This document shows, piece after piece, positions 8,670 to 16,154 of a stretch of 64,000 bases of DNA (positions are counted from its first letter, which is position 1; every line of letters starts with the position of its first letter). Under the pieces are notes generated by a model. That model had not been told where the DNA came from. It did no database searches and was given only the letters and a program-made list of their open reading frames with translations. A program made the position numbers and the translations under genes. This DNA is from Bradyrhizobium glycinis (GTDB taxonomy: Bacteria; Pseudomonadota; Alphaproteobacteria; Rhizobiales; Xanthobacteraceae). The DNA lies in NCBI RefSeq assembly GCF_016031655.1, contig NZ_JACCHQ010000004.1:236038-300037 (forward strand), written 5' to 3'.

Positions 8670-9641
8670 ATGACACGATCCGTGGAGGAGTTGAGACGCG
8701 AGTCCGAGCGTAGCCGCGCGGAGCTGGCGGCGACGGTCGGGCGGTTGAAGGAGCAGATATCGGACACTGCCGTCGACATTCGCCACAAAATCTCGCCGCA
8801 GCACATCAAATCCGAAGTTACCGAATACGTCAGCCACAAGACCCAGAGTTGGGTCGAAGGGCTCAAGCAACAGGTCATGGACAACCCGATGCGCGCAGTG
8901 GCCGCGGGCGCCGCAGTGGGCGTTCCGTTGCTGAGGTTGGCCCGGGGTATGCCGCTGCCGCTTCTCATGATCGGGGCCGGGCTGGCCCTGACCTCGAAGA
9001 CGGTGCGGGATCGCGCTGCAGACGCCGCCGGTCCGGTCATGGACAAAGCGGGGAGCATGCTTGACGAGGTGACGCAGGGCGCGCGGTCCATGCAAGGCGA
9101 CGCCAAGGAGACGCTATCCTCCGCCCAAAGCCGAGCCGCCGGCATGGTTGATGACGCCCAGGACAAGGCCGCTGGTCTTGCCGCTGATCTGCGGGCGAGC
9201 GCGGCGCAGGCTGCCAGTTTCGCGAGTGAAAAGCTCAAGAGCGGCATGGACGCGGCCAAGGATGCCGCCAAGGATGCCGCAGCGCGCGCGCCCGACCAGG
9301 CTCGACAGACCATCGGCGACAATGCCGCGCTGATCGCAGGCCTGGGCATTGCGATCGGGGCGATCATTGCCGCGGCTCTTCCCGAGACCAAGGCTGAAGC
9401 CAAGGTGATGGGCGGAGCAAGCGATGGAATGAAGCAGGCCGCGGCCGCCGCCATGCAATCCGGATTCGAGGCCGCGAGAGACGCGACCACATCTGCGGCC
9501 GATGCTGCGACGCAAAAGGTCGCCGAGGCAGATCTCGGCAGCCATGCCAGCCGCGTGACCCAGAACGTGGCTGACACATTGAAAGAGGCTGCCGACGACG
9601 TGGTCAAGGCCGCCTTTAGCCCCTCTCAACCCAACACTTGA
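8670..9641 (+). CDS. DUF3618 domain membrane protein
   Basis: A 323-residue protein beginning with the DUF3618 signature SVEELRRESERSRAELAATV, then a coiled helix, one or two hydrophobic segments (about 73-110), and a long alanine-rich helical region of amphipathic repeats, with a second hydrophobic patch near 218-235. DUF3618 proteins are found in rhizobia beside phage-holin-like proteins; their role is unknown but an envelope-stress link is suspected. The ATG at 8670 is preferred to the adjacent GTG at 8667 because of spacing from the AGAGG. First gene of a four-gene group. Confidence 0.8.
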   Translation: MTRSVEELRRESERSRAELAATVGRLKEQISDTAVDIRHKISPQHIKSEVTEYVSHKTQSWVEGLKQQVMDNPMRAVAAGAAVGVPLLRLARGMPLPLLMIGAGLALTSKTVRDRAADAAGPVMDKAGSMLDEVTQGARSMQGDAKETLSSAQSRAAGMVDDAQDKAAGLAADLRASAAQAASFASEKLKSGMDAAKDAAKDAAARAPDQARQTIGDNAALIAGLGIAIGAIIAAALPETKAEAKVMGGASDGMKQAAAAAMQSGFEAARDATTSAADAATQKVAEADLGSHASRVTQNVADTLKEAADDVVKAAFSPSQPNT

Positions 9642-9652
9642 AGGACACCATC

Positions 9653-10333
9653 ATGAGCGATTCGGATCCGCACAACGTGACGCAGTTCGCAAAGAACCAG
9701 GACAAGGGCACCGCAAAAGACATCAAGGAGCAGATGAGTGATGCCGGAGCGGAGGTGAAACAGCGTGCTGGCGACGCTTTCCGCGCATCGGCCGACGTCG
9801 CGCGCGACAAGTTCGGTGAGGCCGCGGATGCAGCAAAGGGGGTCGCGGAAGGAACCGTGGACCAGATCCAGAGCCAGGCGCGCGAGCAGCAACGTTCGGG
9901 CGCAGATTTCGTCGAGCGCCTCGCAGGCAACATCCGTGAAGCCGGCCGGGCCTTCGAGACCGACGTCCCGTTCGCCGCTCGCGGCATCGGCTCCGCCGCC
10001 GACTATGTCGAGGACGCTGCGCAGAAGATCCGGGATGGAAGCTTCCGGGATCTCGTCCAAGGCGCAACCGATTTCGCCAGACGTCAGCCTGCGGCCTTTC
10101 TCGGAATATCGGTGCTGGCAGGCTTCGCGGCCGTGCGCTTCCTGAAGGCGTCAGGCGGACAGTCGTCATCCCGCGGGCAGCGCGACACGATGGACAGATG
10201 GTCGTCGGAAAGCAGCCAGAGCCCCAGCGGGACGTCGTTTTCGGCGGGACAGCAAACCGGGTCTCCGGAGTCCATGCAGCGCGGCCCTAATCGGCAACAA
10301 ACCTCTTCCACACAGGGCAGCACAGTACCATGA
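9653..10333 (+). CDS. Helical membrane-anchored protein of the stress operon, function unknown
   Basis: A 226-residue protein: an alanine- and charge-rich helical N-terminal half (TAKDIKEQMSDAGAEVKQRA), a hydrophobic segment near residues 143-163 (PAAFLGISVLAGFAAVRF), then a disordered serine, glycine and glutamine-rich tail. The pattern of an ElaB/YqjD-like or late-embryogenesis-like amphipathic helix followed by a membrane anchor is what I recognise; no specific family is claimed. A GAAGGA precedes the ATG at 9653. Its stop overlaps the next gene as ATGA. Confidence 0.7.
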   Translation: MSDSDPHNVTQFAKNQDKGTAKDIKEQMSDAGAEVKQRAGDAFRASADVARDKFGEAADAAKGVAEGTVDQIQSQAREQQRSGADFVERLAGNIREAGRAFETDVPFAARGIGSAADYVEDAAQKIRDGSFRDLVQGATDFARRQPAAFLGISVLAGFAAVRFLKASGGQSSSRGQRDTMDRWSSESSQSPSGTSFSAGQQTGSPESMQRGPNRQQTSSTQGSTVP

Positions 10334-10746
10334 GCATCGAGCGCGATATCAAAACCAGCCAAAGCGAGTTCAGGGCGATCTCGACGCTGCTCGGCGATGC
10401 CATGTCGCAGTTCGCCAAGCTCTTCCAGAACGAGATAGACCTGGCGAAAGCGGAGCTTGGCGAAAAGCTCCAGAAGATTGGCGGCGCGCTGGCCTTGATC
10501 GTGGGTGGCGCCGTTCTGGTGATCCCGGCGATCGTGATGGCGCTTTTTGCCCTGTCCGCCGCATTGATCTCGGCGGGATGGTCGCAGCCCGTCTCGTATC
10601 TGACCTCGGCAATCGTCGCGGCGGCGATCGCCGCCGCGCTGGTCGCAATCGGCATCAACCGGCTTGATGCGCGTCATCTGGCCCCCCGAGAAACGATCGG
10701 CCAACTCGAAAAGGACAAGGACACCGTGAAGGGAATGGTGCGATGA
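10330..10746 (+). CDS. Phage holin family (holin superfamily III type) protein
   Basis: A 138-residue protein with an N-terminal amphipathic helix (FAKLFQNEIDLAKAELGEKL) and two membrane segments (about 46-80 and 93-112), the layout of the holin_3_6/YqjE group found in many non-phage operons. Despite the name, such proteins beside DUF3618 are chromosomal envelope proteins, not lysis proteins; there are no phage genes nearby. Both ends overlap neighbours by ATGA, so it is coupled to the genes on either side. Confidence 0.78.
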   Translation: MSIERDIKTSQSEFRAISTLLGDAMSQFAKLFQNEIDLAKAELGEKLQKIGGALALIVGGAVLVIPAIVMALFALSAALISAGWSQPVSYLTSAIVAAAIAAALVAIGINRLDARHLAPRETIGQLEKDKDTVKGMVR

Positions 10747-11474
10747 GCAGCACAAGAACCAGCTTTATGGACAGTTTGGTGACCGCCGCCCGGGAAAACC
10801 CGCTTGCCGCGGCGCTGATCGGAGGCGGCGCGCTCTGGTTGCTTGCCGGCGATCAGACGCTGAAGACCGCGGCGCGTTCGGCTGCGGAGGCAGTCGCACC
10901 CGTTGCCGAGGCCGGGTCGCGTGGCATGAGGTCGGCGGCGTCTGCCGTCAAGCACACCGTAGCGCCTCCGACCGCACCTGAAATGGACGACGACTCGCAC
11001 GGCGTCGGAGAAACGTTTCGAGGCGCAAAAGCTGCCGCGTCCGATGCCGTCTCGGGAACTGCCGAGAGCATCCGCGATCGCTTCGATGAGGGCGTCGCCT
11101 TCGCGCAGGAGCAATTCGGCAAACTCGGCGATTCTTTTCCGGATAAGGAAGCGATCGACAGCGCGAAATCGTCGCTCACCGACATGCTTGAACGGCAACC
11201 CCTCGTGCTTGGTGTCGTGGGCCTCGCGATCGGTGCAGCCGTTGCAGGCGCGTTTCGCGCGTCCGAGCTCGAAAACAGATATATCGGCGAAGTCAGCGAC
11301 GACGTGAAGGCCGACCTGAATCGGCGCGCCGGTGCGGTCTCGCAGGCCGTGCGCGAAGCCTCTGACACGGTCGTCTCAGAAATCAGCGACACCAGCGCCG
11401 AAGTTGTGGACCGGGTCAAGCAAGCCGGCATGGACGCTGCGGCAGCTGCCCGTGCCGAGGTGAAGTCTCCCTGA
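10743..11474 (+). CDS. Membrane-anchored helical protein, last gene of the DUF3618 operon
   Basis: A 243-residue protein with a hydrophobic segment near residues 22-36 (PLAAALIGGGALWLLAG), a central alanine-rich amphipathic region, and a second hydrophobic segment near 155-172 (LVLGVVGLAIGAAVAGAF). It resembles its operon mates in composition and repeated DxxxxA helices. No named family is recognised. Start overlaps the holin-like gene by ATGA. A GC-rich imperfect hairpin follows the stop at about 11490-11517 and may end transcription. Confidence 0.7.
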   Translation: MSSTRTSFMDSLVTAARENPLAAALIGGGALWLLAGDQTLKTAARSAAEAVAPVAEAGSRGMRSAASAVKHTVAPPTAPEMDDDSHGVGETFRGAKAAASDAVSGTAESIRDRFDEGVAFAQEQFGKLGDSFPDKEAIDSAKSSLTDMLERQPLVLGVVGLAIGAAVAGAFRASELENRYIGEVSDDVKADLNRRAGAVSQAVREASDTVVSEISDTSAEVVDRVKQAGMDAAAAARAEVKSP

Positions 11475-11558
11475 GACGAAGAAAGCGGGAGGGGCCGCCG
11501 TCAGTGGCGCGCCCCTTCGCTCGCCGGGATGCATCCGCTCGGGTCGGCCTGCTGCTCT

Positions 11559-11822
11559 TCAGATCGCGCGCCGCTGTCGTCCGGCGAAGAGACCATACAC
11601 AAAGAGGACGATGATGGCGCCGACGACCGCTCCGATCAGCCCGGCACCCTCTCCCGGACGGTACCAGCCCAGGGCCTGGCCAAGGTAGGTGGCAACGAAG
11701 GCGCCGACGATGCCAAGGATGGTCGTGAGGATGAACCCGGAGGGTTCGTTGTCACCCGGCATGATGAATTTCGCGATGACGCCCGCGATAAAGCCGATGA
11801 TGATCGTCCAAATAATGCTCAT
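11559..11822 (-). CDS. GlsB/YeaQ/YmgE family stress response membrane protein
   Basis: An 87-residue protein with three hydrophobic segments and the family pattern IIGFIAGVIAKFIMPG...GIVGAFVATYLGQ...GLIGAVVGAIIVLFVYG. This transglycosylase-associated family is commonly induced by general stress; its biochemical role is unknown. The ATG at 11822 has an excellent AGGAGG upstream. It lies 45 bases after yidB on the same strand and is probably co-transcribed with it from the candidate stress promoter at 12352-12376. Convergent with the DUF3618 operon. Confidence 0.88.
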   Translation of the reverse strand: MSIIWTIIIGFIAGVIAKFIMPGDNEPSGFILTTILGIVGAFVATYLGQALGWYRPGEGAGLIGAVVGAIIVLFVYGLFAGRQRRAI

Positions 11823-11866
11823 TCTCCGCTCCTCCTGATCAATCAATGGCGACAATTGCGAGGCCA

Positions 11867-12319
11867 TCAGCTCGGTAAACGCCCCTCGGGCGTGTACTTG
11901 TCGACGGCCTGCGGCAGCTCACGCGACAGCCTCGCGAGAATTTCCTGTTGGGAAAGCCCGGTCTCCTTCTCGAGCTTGTCCAGCACGTCGGGCCCGATCG
12001 CTTCCCGCAATTGCGGAGGCGAGATATCTTTGTTCGGCCCCGAGCTGACCCACGACCGGGCCGCATCGCCGTGGCCGTTCTCGTTGAATCTCTCCAGCAG
12101 CTCGCCAATTCCTCCCTGCAATAGTCCTCCAACACCTGCCCCGCTCAGCATGCCCGTCAGATTTTTTAGCAGCCCCCCGAGTGGTTGTTGGCTGCTGGCC
12201 GATTCGAGGGATCCGGCCCCCGGGCCTCTGAGCAACTCCGCCAGCTTGTCCCGATTCTGATACCCCGCGATTGCGAGCAGTCCGAGAAGTGCGGTCATCG
12301 AGGGCATTCCGCGGCTCAT
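11867..12319 (-). CDS. YidB family (DUF937) protein
   Basis: A 150-residue soluble protein with the DUF937/YidB pattern: LLGLLAIAGYQNRDKLAELL at the N-terminus, a glycine-rich middle (LGGLLKNLTGMLSGAGVGGL), then SWVSSGPNKDISPPQLREAI and a C-terminal QQEILARLSRELPQAVDKYTP. The last part is strongly conserved in the family. Function is unknown. It sits 33 bases downstream of a GGAAC-N16-AGTT promoter candidate and upstream of a stress membrane protein, suggesting stress control. Confidence 0.85.
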   Translation of the reverse strand: MSRGMPSMTALLGLLAIAGYQNRDKLAELLRGPGAGSLESASSQQPLGGLLKNLTGMLSGAGVGGLLQGGIGELLERFNENGHGDAARSWVSSGPNKDISPPQLREAIGPDVLDKLEKETGLSQQEILARLSRELPQAVDKYTPEGRLPS

Positions 12320-12351
12320 CGTGTAACTCCATGGCAGCGCTAAACAGGTCG

Positions 12352-12376
12352 AACTCGGCCGGTCGGGTTCTGTTCC
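12352..12376 (-). promoter_or_regulatory. Candidate EcfG (general stress) promoter for yidB-glsB
   Basis: On the minus strand GGAAC (12376-12372), 16 bases, then AGTT (12355-12352), about 33 bases before the YidB start. It shares the elements and the extension CGACCT after AGTT with the candidate at 8606-8630. This fits the alphaproteobacterial GGAAC-N16/17-CGTT pattern at all but one core base. Confidence 0.5.
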
Positions 12377-12463
12377 TGAAGCTTGCCTTTCAGGCTGCCG
12401 ATTCGGCCCGGGTCATTTGGAAACGGGCGCAATGAGCAGCCAACCAAGCCGGAAGGCGCCGAT

Positions 12464-12943
12464 CTAATCCCAGAATGGAATGGCCGGACGGGCGATCATC
12501 AGCCAGAAGATGATCAGAATGGCCGCGAAAGCCGGAAAGCCGAAGGCGAACCACCACCAGAAGAGATGGTGATAGCGGGCGGGCAGCTCGCTCTTGCTCG
12601 CGACCGCCGCGACGGCGAGATCGCGCATCTGCATCTGCATCCACACCACCGGCAGCCAGAAGGCGCCGATCACGAGATACAGTGCAATCGACGCCGCCAC
12701 CCAGCCGTCGCCGAGGGAATACCCGCTCGACCAGGCGAGCCACGTGCCCGTGATTGGCTGCAGGATCACGGCACTTGCCGTGAACAGGAAGTCGGCCAGC
12801 ACCACCGTCCGCGCAACGCCCGCGATCTCGCGCGGGTCGCCGCGCAGATGTGCCACCAGCATGAAGAAGGCGATCCCCGCCCCGGTGCCGAGCAGGACGG
12901 CAGCGCCGATGATGTGCGCCATCTTCACGAGGAAATAGAGCAT
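12464..12943 (-). CDS. DUF2269 family membrane protein
   Basis: A 159-residue protein with four hydrophobic segments and the DUF2269 pattern: HIIGAAVLLGTGAGIAFFM, then ILQPITGTWLA and a final YHHLFWWWFAFGFPAF. The domain is of unknown function and often follows an SDR-DoxX gene, as here. The start at 12943 shares one base with the upstream stop (TGATG), so the two are coupled. It probably forms a membrane partner of the fusion protein upstream. Confidence 0.82.
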   Translation of the reverse strand: MLYFLVKMAHIIGAAVLLGTGAGIAFFMLVAHLRGDPREIAGVARTVVLADFLFTASAVILQPITGTWLAWSSGYSLGDGWVAASIALYLVIGAFWLPVVWMQMQMRDLAVAAVASKSELPARYHHLFWWWFAFGFPAFAAILIIFWLMIARPAIPFWD

Positions 12944-14217
12944 CAGCGATCCTCCCGGATCGCCATGGCGACCAGGTTGAGCATGATCACCGGCCAGATC
13001 TTCAGCATCGGTCCCAGCGGATCGGCCCATAGCCGCGGCACCAGGACGGTGCCGATCACGGCATAGGTGAGCGAGATGATCAATGCTGCCCAGAGCCCGT
13101 AGCGGCTCAGAGGCCGCCAGATAATGGCAAGGCCGATGACGATGTCGGCGAGCGCACCGGCCGTGACGACGAGCGCCGCGACGTTCCCTTGCAGCCCGCC
13201 TTCAAGCAGCAACGACATGCCGATGTTCCACCCCGCGCTCAGCGAGATGATGCCCGTGGCGATCCAGAACGCACCGAAGACGCCGAAGATCAGCGGCTTG
13301 AGCGCATACAGCCGCGCGAACCAGCGTTCCTGCACCGAGGCGGGTTCTCGCGCGAGCGCGACGTCGAGATCGCGCGGTGGAGTGCCGGTCAACCGACGCC
13401 AGGGCTCGGGATCGCCGGTCGCACCGCGGCGCATTTCCGCCTGTGCCGTCGTGTTGATGGGCGTTCGCCATCCCAGCATCTGCGCAACGTCTCCCGCGCG
13501 GTAAGCAACCGAAGCCATCCAGGATGGCAGCTGCAGGCGGTACGCCGGCCTCCAGCGCAGCCAGGCCCGAAACAGCGCGACCGCGTCGCTGAAGGCGATC
13601 TGCCGTGGGCCGGCCAGATCGATGGCGATGCGGGAGGGCGCGCCCGGCTGCAGGAAGAACAGCACGGTCTCAACGACCTCGTCGAGATGCACCGGTTGAA
13701 TCGCGGCCGTGTCGGGCATGTCCGGCAGAACCGGCAGCGCCGCCAGCCCTCGCAACAGCGCGCTGCCGCCATAGGCGGCGCGGCCGATCACGACGGAGGG
13801 TCGCAGGATGACCCAATCGAGGTCGCGCGCCATCAAGGCGGCTTCGCCCTCCCGCTTGGTACGGGAAAAATCGCTGGGGGCATCGACATTGCTGCCGATC
13901 GCCGAGAACAGGATCACGCGGCGGACGCCTGCGCTTTCGCAGGCGCTGTAGAGTGCCGCGCTTCCGGCGACATGAACGGCGTGCAGATCCCGTCCCTGGA
14001 GCGCTCCGGCCAGGTTGATCACCGCATCGACGCCCGCAAGGACGCCCTTCCATTGCGAGGGATCGGTGGTGCGGGCGACGTCGAGCGCGACGTGGCGAGG
14101 ATCGTGCTCTGCGGCCGGCTGGCGTGACACCGATAGACATTCGTAGCCTTCGGCCGACAGCCTCGCGTGGATCGCCGAGCCGAGAAACCCTGTACCGCCA
14201 ACCAGGAGAATTCGCAT
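12943..14217 (-). CDS. SDR-type NAD(P)-binding protein fused to a DoxX-like membrane domain
   Basis: A 424-residue two-part protein. Residues 1-290 form an atypical short-chain dehydrogenase/NAD(P)-binding fold with the GGTGFLG nucleotide loop near the start and FSRTKREGE in place of the usual YxxxK region. Residues about 300-424 hold four membrane spans of the DoxX-like type (GVFGAFWIATGIISL onward). The start ATG at 14217 has AAGGAG upstream. The fusion is known in proteobacteria, often next to DUF2269. The substrate is unknown; a quinone or lipid oxidoreductase role is only a guess. Confidence 0.82.
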   Translation of the reverse strand: MRILLVGGTGFLGSAIHARLSAEGYECLSVSRQPAAEHDPRHVALDVARTTDPSQWKGVLAGVDAVINLAGALQGRDLHAVHVAGSAALYSACESAGVRRVILFSAIGSNVDAPSDFSRTKREGEAALMARDLDWVILRPSVVIGRAAYGGSALLRGLAALPVLPDMPDTAAIQPVHLDEVVETVLFFLQPGAPSRIAIDLAGPRQIAFSDAVALFRAWLRWRPAYRLQLPSWMASVAYRAGDVAQMLGWRTPINTTAQAEMRRGATGDPEPWRRLTGTPPRDLDVALAREPASVQERWFARLYALKPLIFGVFGAFWIATGIISLSAGWNIGMSLLLEGGLQGNVAALVVTAGALADIVIGLAIIWRPLSRYGLWAALIISLTYAVIGTVLVPRLWADPLGPMLKIWPVIMLNLVAMAIREDR

Positions 14218-14348
14218 GACTGCTCCTTCGATCGGCAACCGAATGCCGACAAACGGCTGATCTCATCGGATGGACAAGGCGGGGCCAGCGCACTTGTTCC
14301 TCCAGACGGAACCGGTTAGCCCGACGAACCTGACTGGCTTTCTGCCGC

Positions 14349-14457
14349 GCGTGATGGGCGGCGAGATCGAGCTGGAGAGATCGACACCGAGGCTTTCACG
14401 GATCGCTACGGCAAGCTCGCAATCAATGTCGCGCCGGCCAAGGCAGGGGCGCAGTAA
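14349..14457 (+). pseudogene. 3' remnant of a second luciferase-like monooxygenase gene
   Basis: These 109 bases align end to end with the last 110 bases of the gene at 7207-8412 (8303-8412), including the stop codon. I count about a dozen differences, one being a single-base deletion (GGAGGAGATC against GGAGAGATC). Several differences fall in third codon positions (GCC/GCT, GCG/GCA, AAC/AAT), as if the parent copy diverged while still functional and was later lost. After the deletion the frame still reads IDTEAFTDRYGKLAINVAPAK. The gene body upstream is gone. Confidence 0.85.
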
Positions 14458-14574
14458 GCTGCTCCTCAAGTCATGTTGCTGACGCAATCTCTGTCTTAGT
14501 CGGTGACATCTAAAACACTGCGTGGGAACCGCTTTGGTTCGCACATCGGTTCCAGCCAAGGGGTTGGCGCGAAT

Positions 14575-14633
14575 CCGCAAAAATCCGGTGCAAGCTTCAT
14601 GAACGCGTCCGCGTTCGCTTGCACTGTTTGCGG
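14575..14633. repeat. Long imperfect inverted repeat upstream of the RlpA-like gene
   Basis: Nested arms: CCGCAAA (14575-14581) with TTTGCGG (14627-14633), GTGCAAGC (14588-14595) with GCTTGCAC (14617-14624), and GAACGCG (14601-14607) with CGCGTTC (14610-14616). As RNA this would be a stable hairpin with one asymmetric bulge. It ends about 40 bases before the downstream start and lacks a T tract, so a 5' leader structure or a mobile repeat is more likely than a terminator. Confidence 0.65.
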
Positions 14634-14673
14634 GTTTCGGGAACCGGCGATCTAAAAAATCACAGGAGTCATG

Positions 14674-15165
14674 ATGCCGTTCCGCTCGAGCGCCGCATGT
14701 TGCGGCGCCCTGCTTGCGCTTGCCGTTTCTGTCACTGTTGCTCGAAGTGAATCGCGCGAAGTTCACACCAATGTCGCCGTCGGCGCCGCCTCAGGGGATG
14801 CGGTCGTCGGCGCTGCATCCATGTACAATCCGTTCAAGCCCGGCAGGGAGGAGGGCGGTCCTAAGACAGCCTCCGGTGAGCGCTACGATCCCTCCGCCTG
14901 GACGGCTGCCATCAAGACGAGCTTGCGCCGGAAATTCGGTGGGGTCCAATTCGGTGAGCGGCCGAAGTACGCCTTGGTCGAGGCCGTCGGCAAGAAGGCC
15001 ATCGTCAAGATCAACGACGTGGGACCACTCAGGCCCGGCCGCATCATCGACTTCAACGAGCGCACGATGCGCCATTTCGATCCAAGCCTGGAGCGCGGCG
15101 TCATCCACGACGTCAGAGTCATCCCGCTGTCAGGAGACAATTGGACGCTGGGGCCGGTGGGCTGA
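14674..15165 (+). CDS. RlpA-like exported protein with double-psi beta-barrel
   Basis: A 163-residue protein with a signal peptide (about residues 1-25, CCGALLALAVSVTVARSES) and an RlpA/DPBB-type domain: ASMYNPFKPGREEGGPKTASGERYDPS is replaced by key points here, namely SMYNP near the start of the domain, TASGERYDPSAWTAA, KKAIVKINDVGPL and PGRIIDF. RlpA proteins act on septal or naked-glycan peptidoglycan; this short form lacks a SPOR domain, so it is not the full septal type. The second of two adjacent ATGs (14674) sits at better distance from AGGAG; 14671 is also possible. A hairpin lies upstream. Confidence 0.8.
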   Translation: MPFRSSAACCGALLALAVSVTVARSESREVHTNVAVGAASGDAVVGAASMYNPFKPGREEGGPKTASGERYDPSAWTAAIKTSLRRKFGGVQFGERPKYALVEAVGKKAIVKINDVGPLRPGRIIDFNERTMRHFDPSLERGVIHDVRVIPLSGDNWTLGPVG

Positions 15166-15352
15166 ATGTTTGGTCTCGGCCGCCGTTAAAGACGCAAAAG
15201 CTGGGCAGGATTTCACTTCCGCTCGTGAGCCCAAAGCGGTCACACCGCTGTTTATCCAAAATTGAGCATCTGCGGCGCAATCGGTTGACATGCAGGGCAC
15301 ACGCAACCAAACGATGATGTAAGCCGCGGGTGCGGTCGCGAGGAAGTCGGAA

Positions 15353-15709
15353 ATGGGTTTGGCGCTTCTTACCCTTGCGGTCGGGATCATCGCCCTTTTC
15401 ACGGCATCGGCATTCTTGCTGCTACGAGCGCCAACAACCGCCGACAGCTCAACGAGCGAGCGAGCATTAGCTCCGGTCGAAGCAAGCTCGACCTCTGCGA
15501 GGGCGAGTGGCGCTGGTTGTACGTTAATCGCTGCTGCGGGCATTGGGATACTTTGGTTCTTTGTTTGGAAGTTGACAGCGATCGCGCTGCAGTACCTGTT
15601 TGTGAGCGGAAATTCGTCGCGTGCGTTTCCAATAGTGCCCCTGTCTTTCGGGATTTCTATAGCGGCGATGTGCGTCGTGGTTCTGCTTGCACGTCACCTC
15701 ATCAAATGA
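15353..15709 (+). CDS. Hypothetical membrane protein
   Basis: A 118-residue protein with three hydrophobic segments: residues 1-24 (LALLTLAVGIIALFTASAFL), about 56-78, and about 95-114. A serine- and threonine-rich loop lies between the first two. An AGGAAG precedes the ATG. I do not recognise the family. The base composition is less GC-rich at third positions than most neighbours, which may mean weaker selection or later arrival. Confidence 0.55.
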   Translation: MGLALLTLAVGIIALFTASAFLLLRAPTTADSSTSERALAPVEASSTSARASGAGCTLIAAAGIGILWFFVWKLTAIALQYLFVSGNSSRAFPIVPLSFGISIAAMCVVVLLARHLIK

Positions 15710-15742
15710 GAGGAGCTAACTCATGAAAGACGGCAAAGGCTG

Positions 15743-15940
15743 ATGCGGCGCGCGATGATGGGTATAGGCTTGGCCCTCGTCGTGCTTGTGAGCTTCTATT
15801 TCTACGGATCGCCGCAATACAGAGAACTGAAGAATGCGTGCATTGAAACCGGCATGGATCATTCGGATGCTCCATCGGACGATGATCTGCATCGTTTGTG
15901 GATGGCCTGCCGCAAGATTGGCTTTGGCGCGCCGTTGTGA
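15743..15940 (+). CDS. Small hypothetical membrane-anchored protein
   Basis: A 65-residue protein: one N-terminal membrane segment (GIGLALVVLVSFYFYG) followed by a polar domain with two cysteines (KNACIETGMDHS and LWMACRKIGF). The gap to the previous gene is 33 bases on the same strand and a weak AAAGG precedes the ATG. No family is recognised. The pair of cysteines could form a disulfide outside the membrane. Confidence 0.5.
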   Translation: MRRAMMGIGLALVVLVSFYFYGSPQYRELKNACIETGMDHSDAPSDDDLHRLWMACRKIGFGAPL

Positions 15941-16154
15941 AAACAAGGCAAGTGGCTAAGGTCGGCTATTGACCCGCAGTCTGGGCGCTGACCGAGAGCC
16001 GTTCGCGGCGCCGAAGCGGACGTCGAGCTGAACGTCCTTGTGTTCTGCTGGAACGTGATTGCGGCCCAGCTCCGCAGACGCGGGCCCCTGTGCCTTCCCC
16101 GAAAATCACCTTGCTGCTATCCTCCCGCAAAACAAGCGGCTGACGGAGGAAACA

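Larger units (their letters stand above)
14218..14673. other. Intergenic region with pseudogene fragment and hairpins
   Basis: About 455 bases between the divergent SDR and RlpA-like genes. It contains the 3' remnant of a luciferase-like gene (14349-14457), an inverted repeat GGAACCG/CGGTTCC (14525-14531 with 14547-14553), and a long hairpin at 14575-14633. The rest shows nothing recognisable. Confidence 0.6.

Noticed and set aside
10330..10746. Holin-like protein as a sign of a prophage
   Set aside because: No capsid, tail, lysin or integrase genes are nearby; it is coupled to DUF3618 and similar genes, as in many rhizobia.
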